Source: Hanleya hanleyi (lineage: Eukaryota > Mollusca > Polyplacophora > Lepidopleurida > Hanleyidae). From it: a stretch of 64,000 nt of DNA. The notes under the pieces are model-generated. The model was given only the letters and a program-made list of their open reading frames with translations. It had not been told where the DNA came from and did not search any database. Numbering within the stretch: the first letter of the stretch is position 1; each line of letters starts with the position of its first letter. The stretch is taken from NCBI GenBank assembly GCA_036873755.1, contig JAVTVY010006765.1:310001-374000 (forward strand), read 5' to 3'. The translations under genes and the position numbers were made by a program. Below are positions 1 through 12,349 of this stretch, piece by piece.

Positions 1-331
1 ATAGCCACGACCCGTTTACATTCTCCACTAGTGTAAGGACATAGCCACGACCCTTTTACATTGTCCAGATGCTACCTTTCTTATCTGTTTTCATAGTTCA
101 TCGTGAGTAAGAAATTGTTAACAATTTAAAGATGCACGAACGGACAAGTGTGATTAAGTGAACTATTGCGACGTTAGTTCTCACTAGAGTGAGCAGCATG
201 ACCATGAATCATTAGACAGCCGGCGTCCATAAATAATGCTACTTGGCGCTATGTGCCTGCCATTCTAGTGTATTACTATCCAGAATGAGGTTATTAAACA
301 TGTTACAATTGTAATTCGACTTTCGCCAGTA
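1..331. other. no gene seen; short direct repeat at the edge
   Basis: No supported coding region. Bases 1-65 contain two imperfect copies of an about 41-bp unit beginning ATAGCCACGACCC. The rest is AT-rich sequence leading into the reverse transcriptase fragment that follows. Confidence 0.6.
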
Positions 332-349
332 TTTAATTACATTTGTAAC

Positions 350-1512
350 TTGAATACTAGTATTCACAAATCATACAAAACGACCTGTGCTTTGACCAAT
401 CATAACGACATATCTAAGTATACTGGACTCCCAAAAATGCATAAATCACCATACAAAGCTAGATTCATAGCTGGTTCTAGAAGCTGCACCACCAAGCTTC
501 TTTCAACCCTATTGCCGAGGGCCCTTCAGGAGGTAAAAGCATTTTGGGAAAGGTATTGCGCCACTATTTCTAACAACTCTGGCGTTGAATGTATGTGGGT
601 ATTGAAAAAATCAAATGTCTGACGGAAGAACTTGATGCTAAAGGTCACATACCATACAGACATGTATCCACATGGGATTTCTCGACTCTCTATACTACAA
701 TCCCTCATCAGGACCTTACTGTCCGTCTAAGTTCATTAATAGTATCTGTGTTCAAGAAAACTGATCGTAGATATATTAATGTCGGAAGCCATAAAGCATT
801 CTTTAGCTCTGCTACATACAAGAGATATCATTCATGGGATATTTCTTTGTTTATAGAGTTGCTTCTTATTAAAAATATCTATGTGAAATTTGGCAACACA
901 ATATATCAGCAGCATATAGGTATTCCAATGGGTATTAATTGTGCATCCCTGTTGGCTGACCTGTATCTGTTCTCTTATGAATATGACTATATGCAGGCGT
1001 TTTCAAAAACCGATCCATTCAAAGCCCGTTCCTTCTCATTCACCAAACGCTATATAGACGATCTTCTCGCTGTTGATAATCGCTATATAAGTGACGCAGT
1101 GAAGGTTATATATCCACCTTCAATGGATTTGAGGAAACTACAGATAGCCTAGGCACATCATATTTAGATCTATATCTCTATAAAAATGAAGAGGGCATTC
1201 TCTCTCGTCGACTGTATGACAAAAGAGATGATTACAATTTCGACATCGTAAACTATCCCTTTCTGGATAGTAATATTCCAGTGGGACCTGCATAAGGCGT
1301 ATACATATATCGCCTAGTAGCATTTGCTAGATCCTGTGTTAAATGTGACGATTTTAATCAACGTCACAAAACATTGTTGCAGAAACTTATAAAACAGGGC
1401 TATTCCAACAAGCACCTCCACTCAAAGTTTCTCAAATTTGGCGATACATATCGCATGCTGATAGCAAAATACGAACGTAGCGTGCAAGATCGATGGCGTT
1501 ACGTTTCGTAAC
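350..1512 (+). pseudogene. Penelope-like-type reverse transcriptase, broken
   Basis: This is a retroelement reverse transcriptase read in pieces. The first piece (about 350-622) carries a TGLPKMHK fingers motif typical of Penelope-like RTs. The second (589-1152) carries TWDFSTLYTTIP, GIPMGINCASLLADL and the catalytic KRYIDDLLAV box, so the YIDD active site is intact. The C-terminal part continues in a third frame to a natural TAA near 1510 and contains LYDKRDDYNF and KFGDTYRMLIAKYERS. There are frame changes near 600 and 1150 and an in-frame TAA at 1293-1295. No GIY-YIG endonuclease is visible before the sequence turns into the family's 3' repeat. The class (Penelope versus another RT with the same motifs) is inferred from the GLPKxHK and GIPMG boxes. 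Confidence 0.7.
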
Positions 1513-1912
1513 TTGTGTCTAATTCCGCTTAACCCGGGGCTAGGGGCCGTATGAACCCATGTACTTCAAGATCCACATGGTGCTCATATGAACAGTCACA
1601 GTCAAAGCGTGACTGAGATACATCATTCTCTAGATGACGACTTTACAACGATTATTATGAATTAAGAATACTGATCAGCGATATGGATTTTATATTTTTG
1701 GAACATCATGATGTCTTGTCGGCATCATTGAAAACTGTTGACCGCATGTCTCTTGCAGGAAAATAGCCTAAGTTTATGTATACTATGATTGTCCTTTCGA
1801 ATTTGGTGCTAATACTGTTATATGGAATATGAAATAGGTCTTTGGATTATGGACGCGGATATTCTTTAATGGATGACGGCTGAATTATGAATGACGGACT
1901 AGACGCTTGTAA
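1500..1912 (+). repeat. Penelope-element 3' tail repeat, copy 1
   Basis: About 400 bp follow the RT stop, beginning CTTGTGTCTAATTCCGC and including AACCCGGGGCTAGGGGCC, AAAGCGTGACTGAGATACAT and TGATGTCTTG. The same block recurs at 16.2-16.6, 18.9-19.2 (minus), 21.2-21.6 (diverged), 24.5-24.7, 24.8-25.2 and 25.5-25.8 kb, in several cases next to the RT C-terminus. It is therefore the element's 3' untranslated region rather than host DNA. Confidence 0.75.
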
Positions 1913-1921
1913 TTGCATGCA

Positions 1922-2893
1922 GTGTTTAGTTTAGTTTAGTTTATTCATTCGAAATCCAACAGGCCCAGTATAGGACCCACTAACTGGTTCGATAACATGC
2001 AGGTACATATAACAATGATATAAAACATATGAACATATAAAACCTAAATAATACAAAAGGGTATGGAATAAAATCAGTCCAGAGAATATACATTGTGTAA
2101 AATGTGGCGGTATAAGACCAGATGCTATAAACATTACACAATCTAATTGAATACGGTGAGGATATCAGCTAAAATCAGCAATAAAAATGTCTTTTGATAG
2201 CTGTTTTAAAAGACGATTCATTAAAAATGTCTATTTCAGCCTGTCGATAAAGGTCATTTAGAGACGACATACATCTGTTTAAAACAGAGAACTTACGAAC
2301 ATTAATTCTAGAAAGCGGAATTCTAAAGGGTAAAATAGTTCGAAGTGATCGAGAAGGGCAGTTAAAATACAACTTCTCGACAAGATAAGAGCAGTTAAAA
2401 TGGGAATGTACACATTTATGTAAGAAATTTAAATCGCTAACCTTTCTTCGTAAGTGTAAGGGCTGCAGATTAAAACGACGACATAACATTTCGTACTGGC
2501 TACCAGAGTAGTGGCACTTTGTCTTAAAACATAAAAATTTAACGAAACGTTTCTGTACATTTTCAATCTTATCTATGTAAGTTTTCTGCCATGGGTTCCA
2601 CACAATAGAACAGTATTCGAGATTTGTACGAACCAAACACACATACAGGTTTCTCAATGCTTTAATGTCAGTGAAGCTCTAATGTCTTGTCGGCAGTGTA
2701 CTGCACATCTAAACTTCCAGATTGCAAAGTGAAACCATATACTGTAGAAGCCTATTAGATGTCGAGTCTTGGTATACTGCCACCCAGAAGCGGTCAAGTT
2801 GCAAACGCGATTTATGTGGTGAGGAATTCCAGTAATCCGTCTTCTTGGTCTACATCTAGGGACTGACTGCTTAATAAGACCGTGTTTGCCCAT
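1922..2893 (-). pseudogene. 5'-truncated LINE: C-terminal RT/thumb fragment and 3' tail
   Basis: A 160-codon open stretch (2657-2175) has the layout of the post-RT C-terminus of Jockey/CR1-like LINEs: RNLYVCLVRTNLEYCSIVW, then KIENVQKRFVKF and a C-terminal FKTAIKRHFYC. The 3' end at 1922-1944 is a short repeated TTTAG tract (CTAAA on the coding strand), as expected of a LINE tail. Bases 2654-2893 hold a further 79-codon open frame that I do not recognise. Upstream RT and endonuclease domains are absent, so this is a dead 5'-truncated copy inserted in or beside the Penelope tail. Confidence 0.65.
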
Positions 2894-2899
2894 GTATAT

Positions 2900-5800
2900 T
2901 CAACATTTTCATGCGAGTGAAACTCTGTTCACGATTAGTTAGTTATCTATTTCACACGTCAATTGTGAGACAGAATTAGAGAGATTTAACGTAGCGTTGA
3001 ACAAAGAGAAAATGTGACGTAACCGTTAAGACACAGAATTGCAGTCAACTAATCAGATGACCTTTTCATGCTATGAGGTCTAACAAGTCAAATATAATCA
3101 ATATTACACATGGGGATTAAGGTGCCGATGATATCGAGTTCAATGACCAGGGTAAGCCGAAAAGAGAAGAGAGAAGCGGTCAACAATGATGAAGACAAGA
3201 CATCATGAAGATTCTACCGTCGAATCCATTATCACTGACCAGTATTCTAGTTTTCGACGAATTTTCAAGTCGTTTTCTAGAATATACCATCATTGCATTA
3301 TCCTTGATGCATCAATCATTGCATTATCCTTGATGCCCCAATAATTGCATTATCCTTGATGCCGAGCGGGTTTCTCCAAACTTTCAACACCTGAAATAAC
3401 CCACAAAGATTTTCCGAGATAACAATCCTAATTATCAATCCTAATATAGCAATAACTCTTATTTGGATAATGTCGATTTACCAAAGTTCAAAGTTTAGAA
3501 ACACGATGGGTGGAAATCTTCCTATTCGGCAGTATTTCTGTCGTGAAAATAATTTTCATACAACAGAATATGATTTTTGTTTGCTTTTGGTGTTGAGTAG
3601 CAGTACAAAAAGTTTCATCCGGATGGAATCTTGGAATAACCAATAATCCTTTCCCGAACAAAGAACACATTTACTGTATAAACGCCTTACATACAGCTAC
3701 CAGCACTATGTTCATATACATACGAGAATTACCCAAACTAATATCAATATGACATCATCAATTATAAACCATGCAGGACATTATTGCCATTCTATGATTG
3801 TAGACAATTATTAAGGCCAACATTATTAACTTCTTCGTGAGCATTAGAGAGATTTAGCCTTCATTAATTCAATTCATTGAGACACACACTAATTCATCGA
3901 GACACACACTGATTCAAGTGCACGTATATTGGATATGATCACACATTTCCAAATTGTTGTAAATCTTCGTTGCTCATCAGTAGAGTATAATTATATTGCT
4001 AAAAAAGAGCGTTTCCCGAATTATTAAATAAATATAATCAATTATTCATATGATTCACTACATTCTTAATCCGAGTCTAGCACATGCTGGTAACTTGCAA
4101 AACAAAAGCGGTCAACATTTGATGGAGCATTCACCACACAAGTTAGCTCACTACAAGAGAGAAACGACGATCAGTTTCGCTGTTCTTACCTTACTCAGCT
4201 TAGTGTGTAAATTACTGTATACCGTGTCCGAGCTAAGGACAAAATTGTCCAGCCGCATCAATTCTACAATCAGACTATCTGTAGAGAAAGACTCATAGGA
4301 CAATGAATAAGTTCAAAATAACCAATAATACATTTTGACGTTGATTGAAAGCCTTTATTTTTACAGGATCTGACAAATAATACAAGGCAAGATATGCATA
4401 TGCCATTTGCAGGACCTTCTGGAATATTGCAATCTAGAAATGGGTATAATTAACGATCAATTTCGAGATTTGAAGTCTCTCTTGTCGTAAAGTCGACGTA
4501 AGTACAACAAATCATATCAAATATAGGATTACAACACATAAGCGAAGTGAGAAGAGGTTCCGACATACTGACAGAATCACATAACTTCACAGTATAGTCT
4601 TCTGATTAACCTAGTCTGAAGCACAGGAATCTCTTGACAGCCTTCTCTTCCGCCAGATCCTCACCGAACGTCATGTAACTCCTAACAATAACATTGGATC
4701 ACAGATACTCTGCTCTAAACTACATCTTGAACCTAGCATTCGTCAATACTAGCATCCTTTATTCCCTGATACTTGGCGCTTGTGTTTTCTAATTTAAAAC
4801 AGTTGTATCTGATCAAGGTGAACATCTATCTATATATATAAACCGTCTTTGTGTCCATAACCGAAAACCCTTACACAAAACGCAGCAATAAGTGTCAATA
4901 ATGAAGTCACCATAAGTCAAATAGAGACTCTCTGCAATTCAACCCTTAAAGACAGTGGTTAAGGTATGATATCGCCAATTCTGTATCATTGCCCTGGATT
5001 CTTTATTTCAAATTAATTTGGGCGTTTTCGTGTTTCTAGGATACCTATCTCCGGCACCGTCGCGTCCAATGCGAATAACATGCATTGTTTGATGGTTTGT
5101 TGAAATATGGGCAATACTTGCGGTTACCCAAGGGTGCGCACCACAGTTTCATAGGAATATTCCTTCTCTAATTTCATAATAAGGAAGACCGACCGTTTTT
5201 TACCACATGATAATTCTTCATATGTTATTAGTTGCTGATAACTATAGTACCATCAGTCTTTCGGAAGAACATATGCGAATCGATGGCTGGGTTCGCCAGC
5301 AGGCCGGCTGGGACCAGTGAGTAACGTCAGTTATGCCCCTTTGGCGAGTGTGAAAATCATGGCTCATTTACGGCAGGGTTTGTTTTTACAGAAACTGGTA
5401 GGCCAATGTAGATGGGGTTTTTTTCCTCCCCTTTTTAATTTGGCCGCGCCACGTAGAAGACGAGAGTGTTTATTTCATCAAAATCGCAAATACAGATGTA
5501 TGTAGATTGAGGGTCGGGTCGAATTTAGCAAACCTAGTCGAGCAACACTACAGGAAGTATATTTGAGGAGGAGTGGGTGGATACAATATTGTCTGTAACA
5601 CATAGTCCTGATATACCTTATTGGATATTGGCTTAATAGATTTGAATGATTTCATATTTAAGATAGGAGCATGTCAACCCAAATCGAAAATCGCCTCGGA
5701 ATGAGTGAGTGTATGTACTAGTATTGGACAGCTTAAACAGACAGACTCCGTTCGTGTTACACATAACCCGTATTTCCTGCCGGTTAGGATGACTTCATTA

Positions 5801-7230
5801 ATGTCAATTATCGCTGTATTTTGCGAATCTCGCGATAAATTGCACTATCCTTAATGACAGTGACATACATGTAACTGTCCAAAGTCGTATATAATTGGGA
5901 AACATACGACCCCCAATTCCACTACAATTAGTTTGTCTATATCTAGTCACATGTACAAATTTGTCCAATTAGCGAATCATCATATCTGACGCCTCACGTG
6001 GTGATTTTAGTTTTTGCCCACAACAATAATTCTGCTTTTCCAATTACAGGGATGCAGAACAGATTATGGCAAAAATTGAACCTAGGGAAGAAGAGAAATG
6101 ATTCCTATATAAACGAGAATATTACAATTACTCAGAATCTGGCATAGAAATCATCACGAAAATGCAGACTTGACATATCAGTATATTATATAAATGACAA
6201 TATATTAAATTGTGCAACATACAATATAGATCGACAGGACACAAAAATGCATATATTCTTCCGAACTACTATAATGGATAGTGTTATTACGACGATAAGC
6301 GATTGAACTAAACTTCAAATCATATACAAATATTATTAAACATGGAGAAGTTTAACTAAACCAACGCGACAGAGATAACGTTGGGTCTGATGTAAAGTAT
6401 ATATTATAATTGGCTTAATTTCGAGGATAACTTTGCCCATAATCGGGTTGATGACAACTGTCAAATTGTATACTAAGTATTTAACAAATATTTACGACAG
6501 AAAAATCGACAGTTTCTCTCAAATTTATCATTTCATTCAACAAAGTCAAAGGCAACACGAATAAAGTCAAAGGCAACAAGATTTTGGAATTGTTTATCAT
6601 TTGAACTGAAGTCTTGTCAATCTTTCTCACAGTTTAAATTTCAATTGAAACACATTTTTGTCCATCCAGATCTGGCAACAAAAAAAACTAAAGACTATCT
6701 GATGGTATATTCACAAATATGTTTAAAAATTATGGTGATCGCAGTATATATTCTGAGACAACCTCTTTGATGTAAAAGAGATTTATCTGACTGATACAAA
6801 TATTCTTTACCTACTAATCGTACATGATATGATTATGCTCGTAAGTCAGCACTTCATACCATATCCGTACTATTATAAATATTCTTGGGATACAACAACC
6901 CTCCTGGGAGTTCATTCCCTTCATTTCCAATCTGTTCCATGCACATACTTATATATTTACTTGAATGATGAATAAACAATCAATCAATCAATCACTTGCA
7001 ACATTTGAATCGTTTACAGAGATCAACGAAAAAACAAATTATTGTCATACTTGTACAACATTTTAGGTACTAGATTTTACAGCATGTGTACAGTATTTAG
7101 GCGACTCGGAGTCTGGGATCAACAACCGTTTTCGTATCTCCTCTCTAAGGAACAACTCCAGGCAGATATTAAATAAATACATAAATATATAAACTCAAGC
7201 TAGTTTCTTGTAAGAGTGAATCAATCTCAC
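2900..7230. other. gene-free AT-rich stretch with dispersed repeats
   Basis: No coding region is supported; short open frames here show no domain signature. Visible repeat pieces are a 26-bp tandem at 3287-3363, a repeat at 4525-4630 shared with 17.76-17.86 and 18.49-18.55 kb, and a block at about 5120-5440 resembling 59.07-59.33 kb. A short AATC tract near 6975-6995 sits after a LINE-like tail. Confidence 0.5.
3287..3363. repeat. 26-bp tandem repeat, 3 copies
   Basis: Three near-identical copies of a unit containing CATTGCATTATCCTTGATGC lie head to tail. Confidence 0.8.
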
Positions 7231-7245
7231 TTTGACTTTGGGTGT

Positions 7246-7435
7246 CGGTGGCCGAGTGGTCTAAGGCGCTTCGCTGGTGATCGCTAGCCTCACACCGCTG
7301 AACCGGCACGGGTTCGAGCCCAGCTGGTCCATGTGTGAAAGTTTGTTAGTTACTTGCCGAAGGGCGGTAGTTCTCTCCGGGTACTTCGGCTTCCTCCACC
7401 AACCAAACTGACTGTCACCATATGAGTGAAACAAA
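7246..7435 (+). mobile_element. tRNA-derived SINE, 5' part (split by Gypsy-1)
   Basis: The head has a tRNA-like box A (GTGGCCGAGTGGTCTAAGG) and box B (GGGTTCGAGCC), so it is a polymerase III promoter head of tRNA-Leu/Ser type. The body contains TTCTCTCCGGGTACTTCGGC, which resembles the central block I recall for META-SINEs. It runs on to a GAGTGAAACAAA tail segment where the Gypsy LTR begins. The SINE resumes at 15625. A 12-bp target duplication, GACTTTGGGTGT, lies at 7234-7245 and again at 15668-15679, bracketing the whole nest. Confidence 0.8.
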
Positions 7436-8211
7436 TATCACGGATAATTATATTCGTGGTGTAATGTGGACGGGTGTTGCACCAAACCAAGGAAACAGTG
7501 GAGTCCGTAATGATGAGGATTCTTTATTTAGCAATTCAGACGTCTTAGTCCAGGCGAGAAACCTGAAAGGACAATCGGTAGACGTCGTGAAGACGCTCAC
7601 ACAAGACCGCTCTAACATGTATCTGCACACCCAATTACTATCAAAACAGATATCGTGGAGATATACGTGTAGATAGTTGCAATTAATAATAGGGTCTTAC
7701 TTTATAATGATATCTGCCGTCAACTAGTATTTATATATATATTGGTCCGTGAGGAACAAACATTTGGCAAACATACAATAAAAGTACCGTGGACAGAGTA
7801 TAAACCACCTACCTGAAAGGACAATCGGTAGACGTCGTGAAGACGCTCACACAAGACCGCTCTAACATGTATCTGCACACGTAGAGGTCTAAGACAGGGG
7901 GTTTATATGCTGTCCCAGCCACGCAGTTTCAACAAATTAGGCTAATAGGAATTCAACCCATTGTTATGCGACATAGAATAATTTGTAGTGGTAACAGACA
8001 CGCGGAATAAATCCTACCGCCGATTGCTATATGAAAACGACATACCGTCGCGTAAATAAAGCGACCAATACGACTCGCGTTTACGCACGTTACATGAATG
8101 AAGTAATGAGTGAAAATTAGAATGATCATGGAGGTCAGGGTTAGGGTGACTAAATGGCATGTGGTATGAGAGAATAACATCAGACAAAATTAGAATAAGT
8201 ACCGGGTGACA
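7436..8211 (-). repeat. Gypsy-1 3' LTR
   Basis: This 776-bp direct repeat pairs with 14847-15624. By eye there are about a dozen substitutions and one 2-nt indel between the pair, so roughly 98% identity. A 70-bp segment including GGTAGACGTCGTGAAGACGC occurs twice within the LTR (about 7560-7630 and 7812-7880), and the right LTR shares this internal duplication. Confidence 0.9.
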
Positions 8212-8236
8212 CTACCCCCCTCTTGGGGAAATATCG
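8212..8236 (-). other. Gypsy-1 polypurine tract
   Basis: Read on the minus strand, AAGAGGGGGGTAG lies directly before the 3' LTR, the expected site of the plus-strand primer. Confidence 0.7.
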
Positions 8237-8309
8237 TCCCCGATATATACTTACACGCCTATATGTTAGCAATTCTCAGTATCAGTCTCATCTTCATCTG
8301 AATTTGGAC

Positions 8310-9978
8310 TTAAGTGACCCAGTCACCCGATGGTAACCATTGTGGTTTCCTTCTAGTACGGCCCGACCGTCGCGCTGGAGCTTGTATAGGCTCCGGTTCC
8401 AGATCCGCTGTTGGTGAGTTACCAGGTGGGATATGCTCAGTCTGGACCTCCGATCTCGGAACGAACGCTGGCGCTGCTGGACGTAACAAGTTCGGGTTTC
8501 GTCTGACTGGTATCCTCCCGAATGTAGTCTCTGATTCGGATTCAGATTCTGTTCCCGTAGATTCGTCACATGGTTGCTCCCGCAGTAGCCTTGAGCGTCG
8601 GGGTTGTCTGGGTATAGATGGCACTAGATTAGTCGGACCTGGAAGAGACTGAACAGGTAAAAGTAAATTTCGATGCAATGTACGTTTTACCTTGCGGTCG
8701 CCGTCCTTTACCACTATGAACACGGGAATATCTTGGTTTGGCTGCGAGAGTACTCTGTAGGGAACCCTCTCCCAACGATTCGCAAGCTTGGGTACCCCTC
8801 TGACTCCAACATTCTTGACCAAGACTTGATCACCTGGCTTCAGGTTAGACTCCCGAACCTTCAAGTCGTAGCGCTTCTTCTACTTAGAGGCTGATTTTTC
8901 TGCTTCAGAAGTTGCAATACGGTAAGCAAAATCAAGTCTCTTGCGCAGTTGGTCAGCGTACGCGGTTCCGTCATCTGTACCAGCCTCGTTCGGATTTATC
9001 CCCAGATAGGCGTCGATGGCTAAACGAGGGTGGCGTCCAAACATCAGGTAGAATGGGGACTGACCAGTACTCTCATGCTTTGCAGCGTTGTAAGCATGCA
9101 CAGGCGCAGGGACATAACTCTTCCAGGCAAGGGTGCCCAACATGTTCAACAAGGTATGGTTGAATCTTTCACACATTCCATTGCCTTCTGGGTGGTAAGG
9201 AGTCGTCCGGCTCTTCTCTATACCTGTAACCTTACATAACTCTCTAATGACATTAGATTCAAAATTACGGCCCTGGTCACTATGAAGTTTCGCAGGAAAA
9301 CCGTAATGAACAAAGAAATGGTCAAATAACGTTCTGGCAGTTGTTTTAGCCGTCTGATTTGTTGTAGGTATAGCTTGGGCAAAACGAGTAAAAGTGGTCA
9401 GTAATAACAAGGATACTTGAATAACCACCTCTAGAGGTTTCTAAGGATAAGTAATCCATACAAACTAATTCCATAGGTTGCGTAGTTGTTATAGTTACCA
9501 GTGGGGCCATCTTACCAGAATCACGATACTTTCTGCAGATGCACCGCGTGCAGAAGCGTACCTTCCGTTCGACATCTTGTGCCATGTCTGGCCAGAAGAA
9601 GCGAGATCGCACCAATTCCAACGTCCGCTCACTACCTTGGTGTCCGACGTCATCATGGAGACCTTGAAGGACCATATCTCTGTACTCGGTTGGTAACACG
9701 ACTTGGAATTGTAACCCATTATCTCGTTGTGTCTTACGATAGAGGACACCGTCCTTGAACATCAGTCTATCCCAGTCGTTCAGCAACAATCGCACGGCTC
9801 GCGTCTCGTTCGATCGCTGTCTCGTAGTCGGTTTCTTTCCCAACTGTAATAGGTGTACCACTCTCCCAATCACCTCGTCACGCAGCTGTGCTTTCGACCA
9901 TTCGACAGTCTCCGTCAACAAAGGGAGGCAAACCTGTGCAGCAGAGGTCACAATTGGATAATCAGTCTCCGCTGGCAT
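8310..9978 (-). pseudogene. Gypsy-1 integrase region of pol, broken
   Basis: The reading starts with an H2C2 zinc-binding module (HDDVGHQGSERTLELV, then CTRC). The core follows, with MDYLSLE for the first Asp, HSDQGRNFES for the second Asp and HPEGNGMCERFN for the Glu, so the DDE triad is readable. The C-terminal part after about 8864 has LKPGDQVLVKN and a basic, proline-rich tail. A one-base gain in a T run near 9390 shifts the frame within the core, and an in-frame TAG at 8880-8882 cuts off the C-terminal domain. It would integrate the cDNA copy in an active relative. Confidence 0.85.
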
Positions 9979-9986
9979 CGTGAAGC

Positions 9987-10610
9987 CTAATGCTTCAACA
10001 TACGGTCAATGGTCATTCTTCTGGACTTCTTGAGCAGCACAGATGGCCTTGATGACGTCATTTGTGCACGTGGACATTCCCTCGGCATCGTCCTGGGTAA
10101 AACAAGGATGGCGGGATAAACCATCGGCGTCACAGTGCGATGGGCCGCTCTTATACTGTATGTCGAAGTCGTAGGTGGCCGGTGGCCGGTTGCATCCAGC
10201 TTGGCTGTTGACAGAACATAAGTAAGTGGGTTATTGTCAGTTTTTACATTAAATTTGTGGCCATACAAATAATCATGAAATTTGTGACAAACAGCCCACT
10301 TCAAGGCAAGAAATTCCCTTTTGTAAGCGGAGTAGTTCTTTTCAGAGTGTTTCAAACCCCTGCCGGCATATGCTATAACTCTATCGACGCCATCTTGGTG
10401 TTGGTAGAGAACGGCTCCCAAGCCGTCGGCGCTGGCGTCGACATGGAGGATGAATGGTAGATTATAATCTGCATAGGCGAGCACTGGCGGCGTCGTTAAC
10501 GCTTCGATGAGGGAATCAAACGCATGTTGGTGTCTCTCCTCCCAGCGCCATTGCGGACGTTTTGCGGACTTGTTTCCCTTTGATGGTTGACCGGTCAGCA
10601 AATCGTTCAA
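9987..10610 (-). pseudogene. Gypsy-1 RNase H region of pol, broken
   Basis: The region has the retroelement RNase H pattern: FILHVDASADGLGAVLYQ with the first catalytic Asp, then KREFLALKWAV and TDNNPLTYVL. It follows the RT with a frame change in a seven-base homopolymer at 10633-10639. Downstream of LDATGHR near 10176-10190 a small deletion shifts the frame, so the connection to integrase reads out of frame. Confidence 0.85.
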
Positions 10611-12349
10611 ACAGCGAGCGATTTTTGCGCAGTTTTTTTAACAAAACGCCTGTAGTACCCGGCAAACCCGAGAAACTTACGAAGCTCGTTGACGTTTTTC
10701 GGCGTGGGCCACTTCATCAAGGCTTCGATCTTGTCAGCATCAGCCTCAATGCCATCCTTGGACACGATATGACCCAAATATTTTACACGGTCTCTGAAAA
10801 ACTCGCACTTCGCTGGATTCAGTTTCAGGTTGTGTTTCTCCAAACATCGGAAAACGGATTCCAATCGTTGAACGTGTTCTTCAAACGTCCGAGAAAATAT
10901 AATGACGTCATCCAGGTATATGAGACATTCTTTAAGGTTAAGATCTTTCAAACACTTTTCCATAAGGCGCTGGAATGTGGCGGGGGCGTTCGTCAACCCG
11001 AATGGCATTCGGTTGCATTCGTAGAACCCGAGCGGTCCTACTGAAAAAGCAATCTTTTGTTTGTCGTCCTCCTTGACCTCCACCTGCCAGTATCCTGATC
11101 TAAGGTCAAGTTTAGAGAACCAAACTGATCCGGCCAGGCAATCCAACGTCTCGTCAATCCGAGGAAGGGCATAGGAGTCGCGCACCGTGCGGGAGTTCAG
11201 TTTTCTTTAGTCCAAACAGAATCTAAGGCTGTTGTCTGGCTTACGGACAAGCACGACGTTCGACGAGTATGGGCTGCTCGACTCCCGAATGGCACCACAC
11301 GCCAACATCTTCTCCAAATGTACACGAACTTTCTCGTATAATGCTGGTGGTATTCTCCGGTGTGATTCCTTAAACGACTGTTCATTAGTAAGGTTGATCT
11401 CGTGTTCCACTGTTCTGGTATGTCCCAGGTCAAGGAGATCGCGAGACATGATCCGAGTCCACTTCCGTAATACCTTATCAGCCTGGCACCGTTGCGTCGA
11501 CTGCAGTGGACTGGGGTCAAGGTCAATACCAAGCTCCGCGAGAGTGGGATCTGAAACCCGCTTACCACAGGCTTCTGGCACTGAAGTAGTTACATCCTTG
11601 TGGACAACAGATGCAACCAGCAACTGACAAAGTTTAGCTTTAGGGGGAATAACTACTACTTTAGCAGAAATATTATACAGCCTGACTGACAAACACGCGG
11701 TTGAGCCTTTCGACTTAAGGTCAACTACCTGTGGTCCGATAACCACACCAGACAGTCCTGTATTACCCTGTTCCACTACAGCCACTCTACTACCATCTGG
11801 TGGTGGACTATGTACCAGACCTTTCAAGGTCATTACACCATTAGCTTGTACCTCGATAGGCCTTGTGTTAGTACACAAGGTTACGTAACCTCCATTTTGT
11901 ATCAACGTAAACGCAGTTTGCCACGGACCACAAGTTTCCAGATTACTTCCGGTTGTGGAAAACAATTTGAGTACATTTGTTCCTACAATCATTGGTACCC
12001 TCTTATTGTACTCTGTATCCGGCATTACCAATACCGGAACTACTTTACCAATTTCACTTCCAGGCAGAGCTAACTCAACCTCAACGTAGCATTCAAAGGG
12101 GAGAGTACTCCCACTAGCCCCATTAACTTCTAAATGAAAGTCGTCAAGTGAATGTACAGGTAATCGTTTCAAATTCAGATCATAATAAGATTTGCACACA
12201 GTTGTCACCATTGATCCTGTATCAATGAGACAAGGACAACTCTTACCCTCTACCATCACTGTAGACTCACACGAATCCCCAACTAAAGATTCCATAACAT
12301 CCGGGCATCTAGCTCCTTGAACCCCACTTCGCCCGTCAGTCGAGGTCAT
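10607..12349 (-). pseudogene. Gypsy-1 protease and reverse transcriptase region of pol, with a TAA stop
   Basis: The N-terminal part is an aspartic protease with the catalytic CLIDTGSMVTTV motif and a later MIVGTNVL segment. The RT starts around KESHRRIPPALYEKV and includes FSKLDLRSGYWQV, the MPFGLTNAPATFQ box and the catalytic CLIYLDDVIIFS. An in-frame TAA at 11207-11209 replaces the Tyr of the usual DYRKLN motif; both sides are in the same frame. The ATG overlaps the gag stop as ATGA (12349-12346), so pol is in a different frame from gag and may depend on reinitiation. Confidence 0.9.

Noticed and set aside
7241..7335. Functional tRNA-Leu/Ser gene
   Set aside because: It has box A and box B, but it continues into a SINE body and is flanked by the SINE's own target duplication.
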